From: Clostridiales bacterium
GTDB taxonomy: Bacteria; Bacillota; Clostridia; Christensenellales; Pumilibacteraceae
Length of the DNA stretch: 64,000 bases
Assembly: GCA_022508505.1 (NCBI GenBank)
Contig: JAFLVC010000011.1
Location: forward strand, 1 to 64,000
Direction of reading: 5' to 3'
Both the position numbers and the translations under genes were made by a program. This document shows, one piece after another, positions 1 through 9,659 of this stretch. Below the pieces are notes generated by a model. That model saw only the letters and a program-made list of their open reading frames with translations, searched no databases and had not been told where the DNA came from. Positions within the stretch are counted from its first letter, which is position 1. The number at the start of each line of letters is the position of its first letter.

Positions 1-2647
1 ATTTCTTTCTCGGGTTCTTGATGTTTGCCTGAGCGGCTGCGAGGCGCGCGATGGGCACGCGGTACGGCGAGCAGGACACGTAGTCGAGGCCGATCTTGTG
101 GCAGAACTCGATGGACGAAGGATCGCCGCCGTGTTCGCCGCAGATGCCGCAGTGAAGCTTTTTGCGCGACTTCTTGCCGAGCTTGACGGCCGTTTCCATG
201 AGCTTGCCGACGCCTATCGTGTCAAGCCTGCTGAACGGATCGGATTCGTAGATCTTGTTCGCGTAGTACGAAGGCAAGAACTTGCCCGCGTCGTCGCGGC
301 TGAAGCCGAACGTCATCTGCGTAAGGTCGTTGGTGCCGAAGCAGAAGAACTCCGCTTCCTTGGCAATCTCGTCGGCGGTGAGCGCCGCGCGAGGGATTTC
401 TATCATCGTGCCGACCTCGTACTTGAGCTTGACGTTTGCTTCTTTGATTACGGCGTCCGCCGTCTCTACGACGATCTTCTTGACGAACGCAAGCTCTTTT
501 ATCTCGCCTACGAGCGGGATCATGATTTCGGGAACGACCTTCCACTTGGGATGGCGCTTCTGCACGGCGACGGCGGCCTTGATAACCGCTTTGGTCTGCA
601 TGACGGCAATCTCGGGATACGTTACGGTAAGACGGCAGCCGCGGTGACCCATCATCGGGTTGAACTCATGCAAGTCGGAGATAATCTGCTTGATTTGAGC
701 GACGGTCTTGCCTTGCGCCTTCGCGAGCGCTTTGATGTCCGCTTCGTCGGTCGGGACGAACTCGTGCAGAGGCGGATCGAGGAAACGAATGGTAACGGGC
801 TGGCCTTCGAGAGCTTCCATGAGACCCTCAAAGTCTGCCTGCTGCATGGGCTCGATCTTGGCGAGCGCGGCCTCGCGCTCCTCGAGCGTGTCGGCGCAAA
901 TCATTTCGCGGAACGCGCCGATACGGTCGGGCTCGAAGAACATGTGCTCGGTGCGGCAAAGGCCGATGCCCTGCGCGCCGAACGCCGCGGCCTGCTTTGC
1001 GTCCTTCGGGGTGTCGGCGTTGGTGCGGACGCCGATTGCCTTGTACTTGTCGGCGAGCTCCATAATCCTGCCGAAGTAGCCGGAGTTGGGGTCTGCGGGA
1101 ACGGTAGGGATCAGGCAGTCGTAAATCGTGCCCGTCGAGCCGTCGAGCGACAGCGAGTCGCCTTCCTTGAACACCTTGCCGGCGAGAGTGAACTGCTTGT
1201 TCTCCTCGTCCATCTTGATATCGCCGCAACCCGACACGCAGCACGTTCCCATGCCGCGTGCGACAACTGCCGCGTGCGAGGTCTGGCCGCCGCGCACGGT
1301 AAGTATGCCCTGCGCGAACTTCATGCCCTCGATGTCCTCGGGGCTGGTCTCGAGCCTGACGAGAACGACCTTCTTGCCCTTCTTGCCTTCGATGACGGCG
1401 TCTTCGGCGGTGAACACGATCTGGCCGGCAGCCGCGCCCGGGGACGCCGCAATGCCCTTGCCGACGACGTTGTTCTTGTCGGCTTTTTTAAGCTCGTTGG
1501 GATCGAACTGCGGGTGGAGCAGCATGTCGAGCGACTTGGCGTCGATCTGCATGAGCGCTTCCTGTTCGGTTATCATTTTTTCGTCGATGAGGTCGCACGC
1601 AATCTTGATAGCGGCGGCGGCAGTGCGCTTGCCGTTACGGGTCTGGAGCATGTACAGCTTGCCCTGCTCGATGGTGAACTCCATGTCCTGCATGTCGCGG
1701 TAGTGGTTCTCGAGCGTCTTGCAGACATCGAGGAATTGCTTATACACGTCGGGAAGAACTTCCGCCATCTTGGATATAGGCATCGGGGTACGAACGCCAG
1801 CAACGACGTCCTCGCCCTGCGCGTTCATAAGGAACTCGCCCATAAGGCCTTTCTCGCCCGTCGCGGGGTTGCGCGTGAACGCGACGCCCGTGCCGCAGTC
1901 GTTGCCCATGTTACCGAACGCCATCATCTGGACGTTTACGGCCGTGCCCCAGCTGTACGGAATGTCGTGGTCCATGCGGTAGATGTTTGCGCGGGGGTTG
2001 TCCCACGAACGGAAAACCGCTTTGACAGCTTCGAAGAGCTGCTCCTTCGGATCGCTCGGGAAGTCCTTGCCGAGCTGCTTTTTGTATTCTGCCTTGAACT
2101 GGTTGGCAAGCGTCTTGAGGTCGTCGGCATTGAGGTCGACGTCGTATTCAACGCCCTTTTCTTCCTTCATCTTGTCGATGAGCTTTTCGAAGTATTTCTT
2201 GCCGACTTCCATGACGACGTCCGAGAACATCTGGATAAAGCGGCGGTAGCAGTCCCACGCCCAGCGGGGGTTGCCCGACTTTTTGGCGATGGTCTCTACG
2301 ACTTCCTCGTTAAGACCGAGGTTGAGTATGGTGTCCATCATGCCAGGCATGGAAGCGCGAGCGCCCGAACGAACCGAAACAAGAAGGGGGTTTTCCTTGT
2401 CGCCGAACTTCTTGCCGCAGATTTGCTCCATCTTGTCGATGTAGGTCATTATCTCTTTCTGAATGTCGGGGTTGATCTTGCGTCCGTCCTCGTAGTACTG
2501 AGTGCACGCCTCGGTGGAAATCGTAAATCCCTGAGGAACGGGAAGTCCGATGTTGGTCATTTCGGCGAGGTTTGCGCCCTTGCCGCCCAAAAGCTCGCGC
2601 ATCTTGGCGTTGCCCTCGGTGAACAGATAGCAATACTTCTTTGCCAT
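1..2647 (-). CDS. ppdK: pyruvate, phosphate dikinase (C-terminal end at or just beyond window edge)
   Basis: Minus-strand translation from ATG at 2647: MAKKYCYLFTEGNAKMRELLGGKGANLAEMTNIGLPVPQGFTIST..., GGQTSHAAVVARGMGTCCVSGC (phospho-His region), CRTEHMFFEPDRI, FGTNDLTQMTFGFSRDD, CGICGEHGGDPSSIEFCHKIGLDYVSCSPYRVPIARLAAAQ. Absent from ORF track because no stop lies inside the window. Confidence 0.97.
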   Translation of the reverse strand, partial: MAKKYCYLFTEGNAKMRELLGGKGANLAEMTNIGLPVPQGFTISTEACTQYYEDGRKINPDIQKEIMTYIDKMEQICGKKFGDKENPLLVSVRSGARASMPGMMDTILNLGLNEEVVETIAKKSGNPRWAWDCYRRFIQMFSDVVMEVGKKYFEKLIDKMKEEKGVEYDVDLNADDLKTLANQFKAEYKKQLGKDFPSDPKEQLFEAVKAVFRSWDNPRANIYRMDHDIPYSWGTAVNVQMMAFGNMGNDCGTGVAFTRNPATGEKGLMGEFLMNAQGEDVVAGVRTPMPISKMAEVLPDVYKQFLDVCKTLENHYRDMQDMEFTIEQGKLYMLQTRNGKRTAAAAIKIACDLIDEKMITEQEALMQIDAKSLDMLLHPQFDPNELKKADKNNVVGKGIAASPGAAAGQIVFTAEDAVIEGKKGKKVVLVRLETSPEDIEGMKFAQGILTVRGGQTSHAAVVARGMGTCCVSGCGDIKMDEENKQFTLAGKVFKEGDSLSLDGSTGTIYDCLIPTVPADPNSGYFGRIMELADKYKAIGVRTNADTPKDAKQAAAFGAQGIGLCRTEHMFFEPDRIGAFREMICADTLEEREAALAKIEPMQQADFEGLMEALEGQPVTIRFLDPPLHEFVPTDEADIKALAKAQGKTVAQIKQIISDLHEFNPMMGHRGCRLTVTYPEIAVMQTKAVIKAAVAVQKRHPKWKVVPEIMIPLVGEIKELAFVKKIVVETADAVIKEANVKLKYEVGTMIEIPRAALTADEIAKEAEFFCFGTNDLTQMTFGFSRDDAGKFLPSYYANKIYESDPFSRLDTIGVGKLMETAVKLGKKSRKKLHCGICGEHGGDPSSIEFCHKIGLDYVSCSPYRVPIARLAAAQANIKNPRKK

Positions 2648-2702
2648 TTTGTCAATCTCCTTGATTAGTATTTTTACCACAAGATATTGTATCAAACATG
2701 AT

Positions 2703-2748
2703 AAAAAAACGCAAGCGTTTTCGCCTACTTCTTTGAAAAGAAGTAGGC
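2703..2748. terminator. two adjacent hairpins upstream of ppdK (AAAACGCTTGCGTTTTTTT on the minus strand; GCCTACTTCTT-tgaa-AAGAAGTAGGC)
   Basis: Perfect inverted repeats; first followed by a T tract on the minus strand. Confidence 0.55.
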
Positions 2749-2873
2749 AAGAAACTTTTAGTGTCGTGTGTTTACTGCCGTTGTTCATTGTTTGTTTCAC
2801 CCGACGAGGGGCGCGGCGTTGGAAATTGCTCGACGCCACCATGTCGATAACGATAGCAGTACAAAAAAATTAT

Positions 2874-2990
2874 AGATTCTTCGACTCCGCGCCGTCGTCG
2901 CTTCGCTCAGAATGACACAATAAAGACATATTGTTGTGTCATAAAGAAATGCATAGTTTTACTATGTCGTCCTGAGCCTGCAAAGAACCT
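2874..2990. repeat. dispersed inverted-repeat element (arms AGATTCTTCGAC...GCTCAGAATGACACA and TGTCGTCCTGAGCCTGCAAAGAA)
   Basis: Arm similar to the copy at 29912-30004; matches the widespread 'TGTCATTCTGAGCG..GAAGAATCT' intergenic repeat type. Confidence 0.6.
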
Positions 2991-3088
2991 AAAAGCGCGA
3001 GCATCTATATCTCGCGCTTCAATAATTCTTATCTCTTATTTTTTATCTTTTATATCTTATCTTAGCCACGCAGTGGCGCTTTTCGGCA

Positions 3089-3721
3089 CTATTTATACAG
3101 GTCGACGGACTCTATGCTTTTAAGTCCGACGTCGAAGTTTTTGGAAAACTCGGAGATTATGTACTTAAGCGCGCGGCGCGTCATGTCGCTCTCCTCGCGC
3201 TTTTCGTAGCCGTGCCGTTGGCAATAGCCGAGCATTTGCACGGGGCTCTTAGGCTCGCTTTCGTACGTGTACTCGCGATAAAAGCCGGAAAGCTTGAGTA
3301 GCTCGCACACGTAGGTTATTGCCGAATAGTACGGATCGCCGTCGAACTGCGCAGACTTGATAAACCTCAGCATCTCGACGAAAACGTCGGGGTGCGGCTC
3401 GTCGTCGCCGAGCGCAAGCATAGTCGCCTCGGCGCAAACCGACGCTGCCGCATACATCTTTAAGTCGGCGCTCAGCCCGTAACCGTCCTGTATCATTGCG
3501 GGCTCAATCGGCGTAAGAAACGCGCCTCTGGTCGACGTGAACCGCGCATTGAAAACGGCAAACGCCTGAGCAAACGGCTTTAGCTTTGCCTTTGCCTTCT
3601 TCACGCCGCGGAACTGCAGCGTCGCCATGCCGTTTTCGGCTGTCAAGACATTCGCAAGCCTGTCGTCGTCGCGGTAGTCGCTTATCTTGAGCACTATGCA
3701 GTTGTCGGTAAAATCTCTCAT
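3089..3721 (-). CDS. recO: DNA repair protein RecO
   Basis: 210 aa; MRDFTDNCIVLKISDYRDDDRLANVLTAENGMATLQFRGVKKAKAKLKPFAQAFAVFNARF; directly downstream of era/yqzL as in Firmicutes. Confidence 0.93.
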   Translation of the reverse strand: MRDFTDNCIVLKISDYRDDDRLANVLTAENGMATLQFRGVKKAKAKLKPFAQAFAVFNARFTSTRGAFLTPIEPAMIQDGYGLSADLKMYAAASVCAEATMLALGDDEPHPDVFVEMLRFIKSAQFDGDPYYSAITYVCELLKLSGFYREYTYESEPKSPVQMLGYCQRHGYEKREESDMTRRALKYIISEFSKNFDVGLKSIESVDLYK

Positions 3722-3835
3722 TCAGCCTTGTTTATCGCGTTGATTTTTCTCTTTGCTACGAACGTACATCGAATAGTACGTCGGCTCGCCCGTCGCGCAG
3801 AACAATTCCCACAGCATTTTTTCGTCCTCTTTCAT
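3722..3835 (-). CDS. yqzL: YqzL-like small protein (37 aa)
   Basis: Minus-strand ORF MKEDEKMLWELFCATGEPTYYSMYVRSKEKNQRDKQG; between era and recO, as yqzL in Bacillus. Confidence 0.7.
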   Translation of the reverse strand: MKEDEKMLWELFCATGEPTYYSMYVRSKEKNQRDKQG

Positions 3836-3906
3836 AAAACACCTCCGTCGGTTACTCTGTCTATTTTGCCACCGACGTGAGTGTTTATGCTATTTCGACC
3901 GCATTA

Positions 3907-3960
3907 GGCTCCCTTGTGCAAGACCGGGCGGCGACGAAGGAGCCGACTGAGGGACTGTTT
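3907..3960. repeat. dispersed palindromic element of the 'GGCTCCCTTGTG...GGAGCC.GACTGAGGGA.TGTT' type
   Basis: ggctcccttgtgcaagaccgggcggcgacgaaggagccgactgagggactgttt; resembles a repeat I associate with gut Clostridia; it abuts the era stop codon. Confidence 0.5.
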
Positions 3961-5293
3961 AATATCCGATGTCGCGCAATATGTTTTGCTTGTCGCGCCA
4001 GCCGGGGCGCACCTTGACGAACAGCTCGAGGTAGACCTGCGTGTCGAGCAGTTTTTCTATATCGCGGCGCGCCGAGCTGCCTATGCGCTTTATCATCGCC
4101 GCGTCGTCGCCGATTACTATTCTTTTATGCGACTGCTTGTCTACTATTACGTCGGCGGTTATATGCACCGGTGACTTACTCTCGTCAACCTTCATGACCG
4201 AAACTCCCACGCCGTGCGGAATCTCGTCCTGCAAAAACAGCAGCGCCTTTTCGCGCACAATCTCGCCTATCATGAACTTGACGGGTCTGTCGGTGTACTC
4301 GTCGGGCGGGAACAAAAATCCGCCGTCTCTGCATTCGCCTTTAAGCGCGCGAATAAGAACGTCTATGTTCCGTCCCGTCTTGCAGCTCGTCGGAATTACG
4401 TCGCGAATGGAGCGCCCTTCCTTTTTTGACATGTACGGATTGAGCTTGTCGAGTATGGGATATATCGCCTCATACCCCTTTAAATCGGTCTTATTTACTA
4501 CGACGTACAGCGGGGCGCGGAATTTCAACCGTTCTTCTATCAACTTGATATCGTCGGGCGTGATGCCCTTTGTGCAGTCGAGAACGACGACAACGACGTC
4601 GGCGTCGCCGCCGAGCGAGCTCTTTATGCTCTTGTCCATGTGCTCGTCGAGCTTGCTTCTCGGCTTGAACATTCCCGGCGTGTCGAGGAATACTATCTGC
4701 TTATTTCCCGCCGTGTAGATGCCCGTAATCCTGTCGCGCGTCGTCTGCGGCTTGGGTGAAACGATTGAAACCTTTTCGCCGACTATTGCGTTTACGAGCG
4801 ACGACTTGCCTGCGTTCGGACGGCCGACGACCGCTACGACAACGGACTCGTCTTTTGCGCCGAGGATTTTTTCCTCCATGTCGCGCATTTTCTTTTTGTC
4901 CTCGTCCTCGATATGGTCGTAGCCGAGAATGTGCAATAACCCATGGACGAACAGGTAGTTTATCTCGCGTTCGCCCGTGCCGTATTCCTCCGCCTGACGC
5001 TTTGCGGCGTCCTCGTTTATCGCTATCTCGCCCAAAACGACTGCGTTTTGCAATTTGTCGTAGTCGTTCGGATAGTTCTTTTCGGTTAGCTCTTCAATCT
5101 TTTCAAGCGCGGGAAAGCTCAACACGTCCGTCGTCTTATCGACACCGCGCGTGTCGCGGTTGAGAGTGCGCATTTCTTCGTCGTCGATTATCTCGACGTC
5201 CACCGACGCGCTGCCCTTGAGAGAGAGCACGTCGTACGCAATATTGGCAAGCCTTAAAAATTCCGGCCTTGCATCGCCCGTCAGCTTAAACAT
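3959..5293 (-). CDS. YbeY-Era fusion protein: endoribonuclease YbeY (aa ~1-145) fused to GTPase Era (aa ~146-444)
   Basis: HGLLHILGYDH zinc motif of YbeY, then GRPNAGKSS, DTPG, NKTD and a KH domain ending RPGWRDKQNILRDIGY in one uninterrupted 444-aa frame. Confidence 0.93.
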   Translation of the reverse strand: MFKLTGDARPEFLRLANIAYDVLSLKGSASVDVEIIDDEEMRTLNRDTRGVDKTTDVLSFPALEKIEELTEKNYPNDYDKLQNAVVLGEIAINEDAAKRQAEEYGTGEREINYLFVHGLLHILGYDHIEDEDKKKMRDMEEKILGAKDESVVVAVVGRPNAGKSSLVNAIVGEKVSIVSPKPQTTRDRITGIYTAGNKQIVFLDTPGMFKPRSKLDEHMDKSIKSSLGGDADVVVVVLDCTKGITPDDIKLIEERLKFRAPLYVVVNKTDLKGYEAIYPILDKLNPYMSKKEGRSIRDVIPTSCKTGRNIDVLIRALKGECRDGGFLFPPDEYTDRPVKFMIGEIVREKALLFLQDEIPHGVGVSVMKVDESKSPVHITADVIVDKQSHKRIVIGDDAAMIKRIGSSARRDIEKLLDTQVYLELFVKVRPGWRDKQNILRDIGY

Positions 5294-6755
5294 GAGCGTC
5301 GTCTTTCTGCGCGCCAGTGTTGTACTTGATGCGCTTGTGGTACAGTCCGCCGTAAGCTCCGACGATTGCCGCGCGAATGGTGTTGAGCTCCTGCATGGTT
5401 ATCGCGCATTTGTCGAACTGACCGAGCCGCAGGCGCTCGTCGATCATCGCCTTTAACAACCTGTCAACCTTCTCGCCGTCGGGGTTGTCCATAGCGCGGA
5501 TGGCAGCTTCCGCCGAATCGCAAATCATGAGTATTGCGGAAACCTTGCCGCGCGGCGTATCGCCGTGATAGCGGTATTCTTCCATGTCGACTTCGCCGTC
5601 GGTAAGGCTTTTCGCCTTGTTGTAAAAATACGTTATGGGGAGCGTGCCCTGATGCTCTATCGTGGCGCGAGCTATTTCTTCGGGTATTCTATGCTCCTTG
5701 CAAAGATTATAACCGTCGACGGTGTGCTGGCGAATAATCTCCGCCGAAACCTCGGGCAAAATGTCGTTGTGCGGGTTGTAGCCCGACTGGTTTTCGGTAA
5801 AGTACATAGCGTTGTTGAGCTTACCTACGTCGTGATAGTAGGCGCAAGCTCTGGCAAAGTACGGGTTTTCGCCTATCGCCGTCGCGCATATCTCGGCGAA
5901 GTTGGCAACCGCTATGCTGTGATTGAACGTGCCCGGCGCTTCGACTATCAGCCTGTGAATGAGCGGCTGCTTGTGGCTTGTCAATTCTACGAGCTTGAAG
6001 TCCGTCGTCACGTTGAACACACTTTCGATGATCGGCTCGAGGAATGTCGCAAGCAGCATCTGCCCCGCCGCCGTTATTCCGATATACATGAAGTTGTCGA
6101 CGAGCGGCTCAACGCTCAGCGAATATACCGAAAGGAATACGACGTACATCGCCATTGCCGACAGCACCGTGACGAACGCGCGGAACACCGATTTTACTCG
6201 CGTCATGGCGGTCGGGAAAGCATAGACGCCTATCGCACCGCTGAGAACGCCGGATATCGCGGTAAACGACACGACGGCAAATCTGTTGCTTACAATGTCG
6301 ACAAGCGTGAAGGACGATATAAGACTGGCAAACACGTTAAGCGTAAATGCGTCATGTCGCTTCGAAAACGGCAGAACGAGAAGCGCCGTCAATGATATGA
6401 GCATTCCGTAAGGGTTTACGTATGCAATAAATATATTAGCCGTGACAACCACCGTAAAGACGGACATGAACGCCGTCGGTTCTTTCAGTCTCGACATCAA
6501 CTCCTTGCGCGAAAACGCAATATATAGGTACATCGCACCGAGAATAGTCAGGAGCGCAAACGCAAATATTAGGTTTGCCGCCGTTTCCGACAGCTCTTCC
6601 GTTCCGTCTTTTACGGTCAGAAAATGCACGCGCAATACGAGCGCTATGTAAATAACGGCAAACGACGCCAAAAATATTCCGGCGAGCACAACGTATGCGC
6701 TTTTAGGCGGTGAATTGGGTTTTTCGACATTCGGCTTATCCGTCCGAACTTCCAT
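5286..6755 (-). CDS. HD-domain membrane protein, PgpH/YqfF-type c-di-AMP phosphodiesterase (short form)
   Basis: 489 aa; multiple TMs followed by APGTFNHSIAVANFAEICATAIGENPYFARACAYYHDVGKL...PRGKVSAILMICDSAEAAIRA; located between phoH and ybeY as yqfF in Bacillus. Confidence 0.88.
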   Translation of the reverse strand: MEVRTDKPNVEKPNSPPKSAYVVLAGIFLASFAVIYIALVLRVHFLTVKDGTEELSETAANLIFAFALLTILGAMYLYIAFSRKELMSRLKEPTAFMSVFTVVVTANIFIAYVNPYGMLISLTALLVLPFSKRHDAFTLNVFASLISSFTLVDIVSNRFAVVSFTAISGVLSGAIGVYAFPTAMTRVKSVFRAFVTVLSAMAMYVVFLSVYSLSVEPLVDNFMYIGITAAGQMLLATFLEPIIESVFNVTTDFKLVELTSHKQPLIHRLIVEAPGTFNHSIAVANFAEICATAIGENPYFARACAYYHDVGKLNNAMYFTENQSGYNPHNDILPEVSAEIIRQHTVDGYNLCKEHRIPEEIARATIEHQGTLPITYFYNKAKSLTDGEVDMEEYRYHGDTPRGKVSAILMICDSAEAAIRAMDNPDGEKVDRLLKAMIDERLRLGQFDKCAITMQELNTIRAAIVGAYGGLYHKRIKYNTGAQKDDAHV

Positions 6756-6782
6756 GATTTCTCCTTTTGATGCTTTTGTGTT

Positions 6783-7772
6783 TTATTCTGTTTTACTGTC
6801 TTTGTTTTTATTTGTTTTTGTTGCTTTGTCGGCGGGCTTTGCTTGGCCCTTGCTTGCGTCCTTGTCATACGCCTCGACTATTCTTTGAACGAGATCGTGC
6901 CGCACGACGTCCTTGCCCGTAAGCCGCACGAACGCGACCGACTCGACGCCGCTCAGCACTCTTTCCGCATCCTTAAGTCCCGACGGCGCGCCCTGAAGAT
7001 CGACTTGCGTGTCGTCGCCCGTGACTATTGCGCGGCTTCCCTCGCCGAACCGCGTCAAAAACATTTTCATCTGTTCGGGCGTGGTATTCTGCGCCTCGTC
7101 GAGTATCATGAACGCCGAGGAAAGCGTGCGGCCGCGCATGTACGCAAGCGGTGCAATCTCGACAGTGCCGCGCTCGATGAGCTTGCCGTAATCGTCGCCG
7201 AACATATCGCCGAGCGCGTCGTAAAGCGGTCGCAGATACGGATCGACCTTCATCTGCAGGTCGCCCGGCAAAAAACCGAGCTTTTCACCCGCTTCGATGG
7301 CAGGCCTTGTCAAAATAATGCGCTTGACCTCGCCGCGCTTTACGGCCGCCGCCGCCATGGCGACTGCAAGATAAGTTTTGCCCGTTCCTGCGGGGCCTAT
7401 AGCAAAAGTCAAAAGATTATTGTTTACGGCGTCTGCAAAACGCTTTTGATTGCGCGTTTTTGCGAATATCTTTTTGCCGTATGCGTTGGTAGCTATCGGC
7501 TTTGCGACGATGTTCTCGAGGCCGTCGGGCTCGACGCACAAAATGTCGTAGTAGCGTTTTACGGCGGCGGGATCTACCGTCTCGCCGCGCACCTGTGCGT
7601 CGATGAGCTTGTCCAACAGAAGCCGCGCAAGCTCGACGCTTTGACCTGTTATGACAACTTCATCGCCTGCGACGCGCAACCGCACGTCGCACAGCGATTC
7701 TATTGTTTTTAGATTGGCGTCGTATGCGCCGAAAACCGCGCGCAGCTCGCCCTCGCTGTAAGCCTCTCTCAA
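6783..7772 (-). CDS. phoH: PhoH family ATPase
   Basis: 329 aa; AIGPAGTGKTYLAVAMAA, MILDEAQNTTPEQMKMFLTRFGEGSRAIVTGDDTQVDL. Confidence 0.95.
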   Translation of the reverse strand: MREAYSEGELRAVFGAYDANLKTIESLCDVRLRVAGDEVVITGQSVELARLLLDKLIDAQVRGETVDPAAVKRYYDILCVEPDGLENIVAKPIATNAYGKKIFAKTRNQKRFADAVNNNLLTFAIGPAGTGKTYLAVAMAAAAVKRGEVKRIILTRPAIEAGEKLGFLPGDLQMKVDPYLRPLYDALGDMFGDDYGKLIERGTVEIAPLAYMRGRTLSSAFMILDEAQNTTPEQMKMFLTRFGEGSRAIVTGDDTQVDLQGAPSGLKDAERVLSGVESVAFVRLTGKDVVRHDLVQRIVEAYDKDASKGQAKPADKATKTNKNKDSKTE

Positions 7773-7803
7773 AAGTTTTTCTCCGTTATGTGTGCGTCAT
7801 CTT

Positions 7804-7864
7804 ATTCGAGGAGCAAATTTGTTTGCTCGCAATGGCAAATTTGCGTCGACGACAAATTCGGTGT
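7804..7864. repeat. dispersed ~60 bp repeat, copy A (inverted relative to copy at 48186-48245)
   Basis: Reverse complement acaccgaatttgtcgtcgacgcaaatttgccattgcgagcaaacaaatttgctcctcgaat aligns with 48186-48245. Confidence 0.7.
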
Positions 7865-7932
7865 CTCCGCTGCTTGCGACAGAGCTTGCGTGCAAGCACG
7901 CGAGTTCGGAGCTTGTCCGGGAAATACCTAAT

Positions 7933-9324
7933 TCATTCTCCTATATTCTCGCTATCCTGCGGCATGCGGCGCGGCGAGCCTTTGGATATCAGCGCCTCGC
8001 CGCTCAAAAACAGGTTGACGCGGTACAGCCCTGTCTCCGTCGCCTTCACAGTGTACGACGTGGTAAATTCGCCGACAAACTCGAGCTCTTTTGCCTTGCT
8101 TTCCGCAAACTCCTTTGCTACGGCGTCGACGTCGCGCTCCACCGTCACCGGCTTTGTCTCGAAATACTCGTAAGTCGTGACGTAGAGCGGAATCAACACG
8201 TCATAGTTTGCCGTCGTCGTCCTGCTTTCATACGACTTATACGGCGGCTTGGGAGTGAACAGTCTGCGGCCGAAAACAGTAAAGCACGTTTGCCTTTTGC
8301 TCTTGCCCGTGCGGCGGTACTCCACCGAGTACGCGCTGACTTCCGCCGTCACCGTAATCGACACGTCGCCGTAAACGTCGGCGTCGCACTCACCCGTATA
8401 CAAGAGCTCGCCCGCAGTCGAATACACGTCGCCGTCCGCAAGAAGATCGCCTTTTTTTACGACGTCGCCGCGCGCGACGTGAGCTCTGCCTCGCCTGACG
8501 ACTATGCGCGTAACAGTCGCGTCGTAAGCCGACTCGTACGCCTCGAACTTTTGCCGCACGGTAAAGTCTTTAGCTTCGAGGACGTAGACGTAAAGCGTGG
8601 TGCCTATTATCTCCGCGCCGGCGTCCGAAACGCCGTCCATGCCGTTTACTGCGGCGCAGACGAGGTCTGTGTCGACGTCGGTCTTTTTAACGCCCGAAAC
8701 GAAGCCCGCTTTTTTCAAGACGCTCTCGATTGCCGCGTCCGACAAAACCTCGTTACCCGAAATGTCGATGCGCCAAATATGGGAATAAGAAATGTTCAAA
8801 GCGATTGCCGCGGCGACCGCGCCGAAGATTAGCCCCGACCGCGCGAGCCAAAAACGAGTTAACCGACCTATACCGAAGCCTTCGCCTATTTCAAAATTAT
8901 AGCACAATTCGTTTAAAATAGCAACAGCTTTGTGAAAGTCTTTTTTTCGTATTTTAAATGTCGAAAATCCGCCGCCGACGGCGACGTCCGCCATACCTAT
9001 CCCCGCCGTTGAAAGCCGCGAGGCGACCTCCGCGCCGCCGCCCTTTACTTTCAGCTCTACGCGCGGCAAAAACCCGTAATTGTTATAACCGAAGCCGCGC
9101 GGGTCGTTTTTGAGTTTTTTCTTTATTTTGCGGTAGACCTTTTGCCGCGCTTCAAGCTTTACCGCACGCTTTTTCGCATTTATTTCGGCGATTCTTTTGC
9201 GCGACTCTTCCTTTTCGCGCTTTAACTCCGTCTTTTTCGCCTTTTTTGCCGCTTTGATGCGTTTTAGCTCTTGCTCGCGCTGTTTCTTTTCCGCGGCACC
9301 GTCTGTCTTTTTCGCTCGGCTCAT
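7933..9324 (-). CDS. yqfD: sporulation protein YqfD
   Basis: MSRAKKTDG... start overlaps the yqfC stop (ATGA); VELKVKGGGAEVASRLSTAGI...HIWRIDISGNEVLSDAAIESVLKKAGF. ORF-track start at 9453 lies inside yqfC and is unlikely. Confidence 0.85.
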   Translation of the reverse strand: MSRAKKTDGAAEKKQREQELKRIKAAKKAKKTELKREKEESRKRIAEINAKKRAVKLEARQKVYRKIKKKLKNDPRGFGYNNYGFLPRVELKVKGGGAEVASRLSTAGIGMADVAVGGGFSTFKIRKKDFHKAVAILNELCYNFEIGEGFGIGRLTRFWLARSGLIFGAVAAAIALNISYSHIWRIDISGNEVLSDAAIESVLKKAGFVSGVKKTDVDTDLVCAAVNGMDGVSDAGAEIIGTTLYVYVLEAKDFTVRQKFEAYESAYDATVTRIVVRRGRAHVARGDVVKKGDLLADGDVYSTAGELLYTGECDADVYGDVSITVTAEVSAYSVEYRRTGKSKRQTCFTVFGRRLFTPKPPYKSYESRTTTANYDVLIPLYVTTYEYFETKPVTVERDVDAVAKEFAESKAKELEFVGEFTTSYTVKATETGLYRVNLFLSGEALISKGSPRRMPQDSENIGE

Positions 9325-9575
9325 ATATCTTTTACCGACACTCCGTCTATTCTTCCGACGATTGCCGTGCAGTCGCCTGTGAGGTCCTTTACCGTCATGC
9401 CGTCGCCCGTCACGGTCAGTATGCACCGCGGCGTGCGGAATATCATCTCGCATTTGTCGATGCTCATAGGCTTTGCGCCCTCGATATAAATGCCGTCGCG
9501 CCCGAACATGATCGCATGAAACTTGATTTCGACGGCGTTCCCGAATAATTTGGCTGTCTGTTCTATAAAGCTCAT
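9321..9575 (-). CDS. yqfC: sporulation protein YqfC-like
   Basis: 84 aa MSFIEQTAKLFGNAVEIKFHAIMFGRDGIYIEGAKPMSIDKCEMIFRTPRCILTVTGDGMTVKDLTGDCTAIVGRIDGVSV; upstream of yqfD. Confidence 0.85.
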   Translation of the reverse strand: MSFIEQTAKLFGNAVEIKFHAIMFGRDGIYIEGAKPMSIDKCEMIFRTPRCILTVTGDGMTVKDLTGDCTAIVGRIDGVSVKDI

Positions 9576-9659
9576 CGAACTATTATTATGTCAAAAGCCC
9601 TCGACATAGAACGTCCCGCGGCATACAAAAAACGCACCCGTTCGGTGCGTTTAAGTGCG

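Noticed and set aside
98-2668. 856-aa plus-strand ORF
   Set aside because: Exact antisense of ppdK, codon-register aligned; no recognisable family and no RBS. Artefact of host codon bias.
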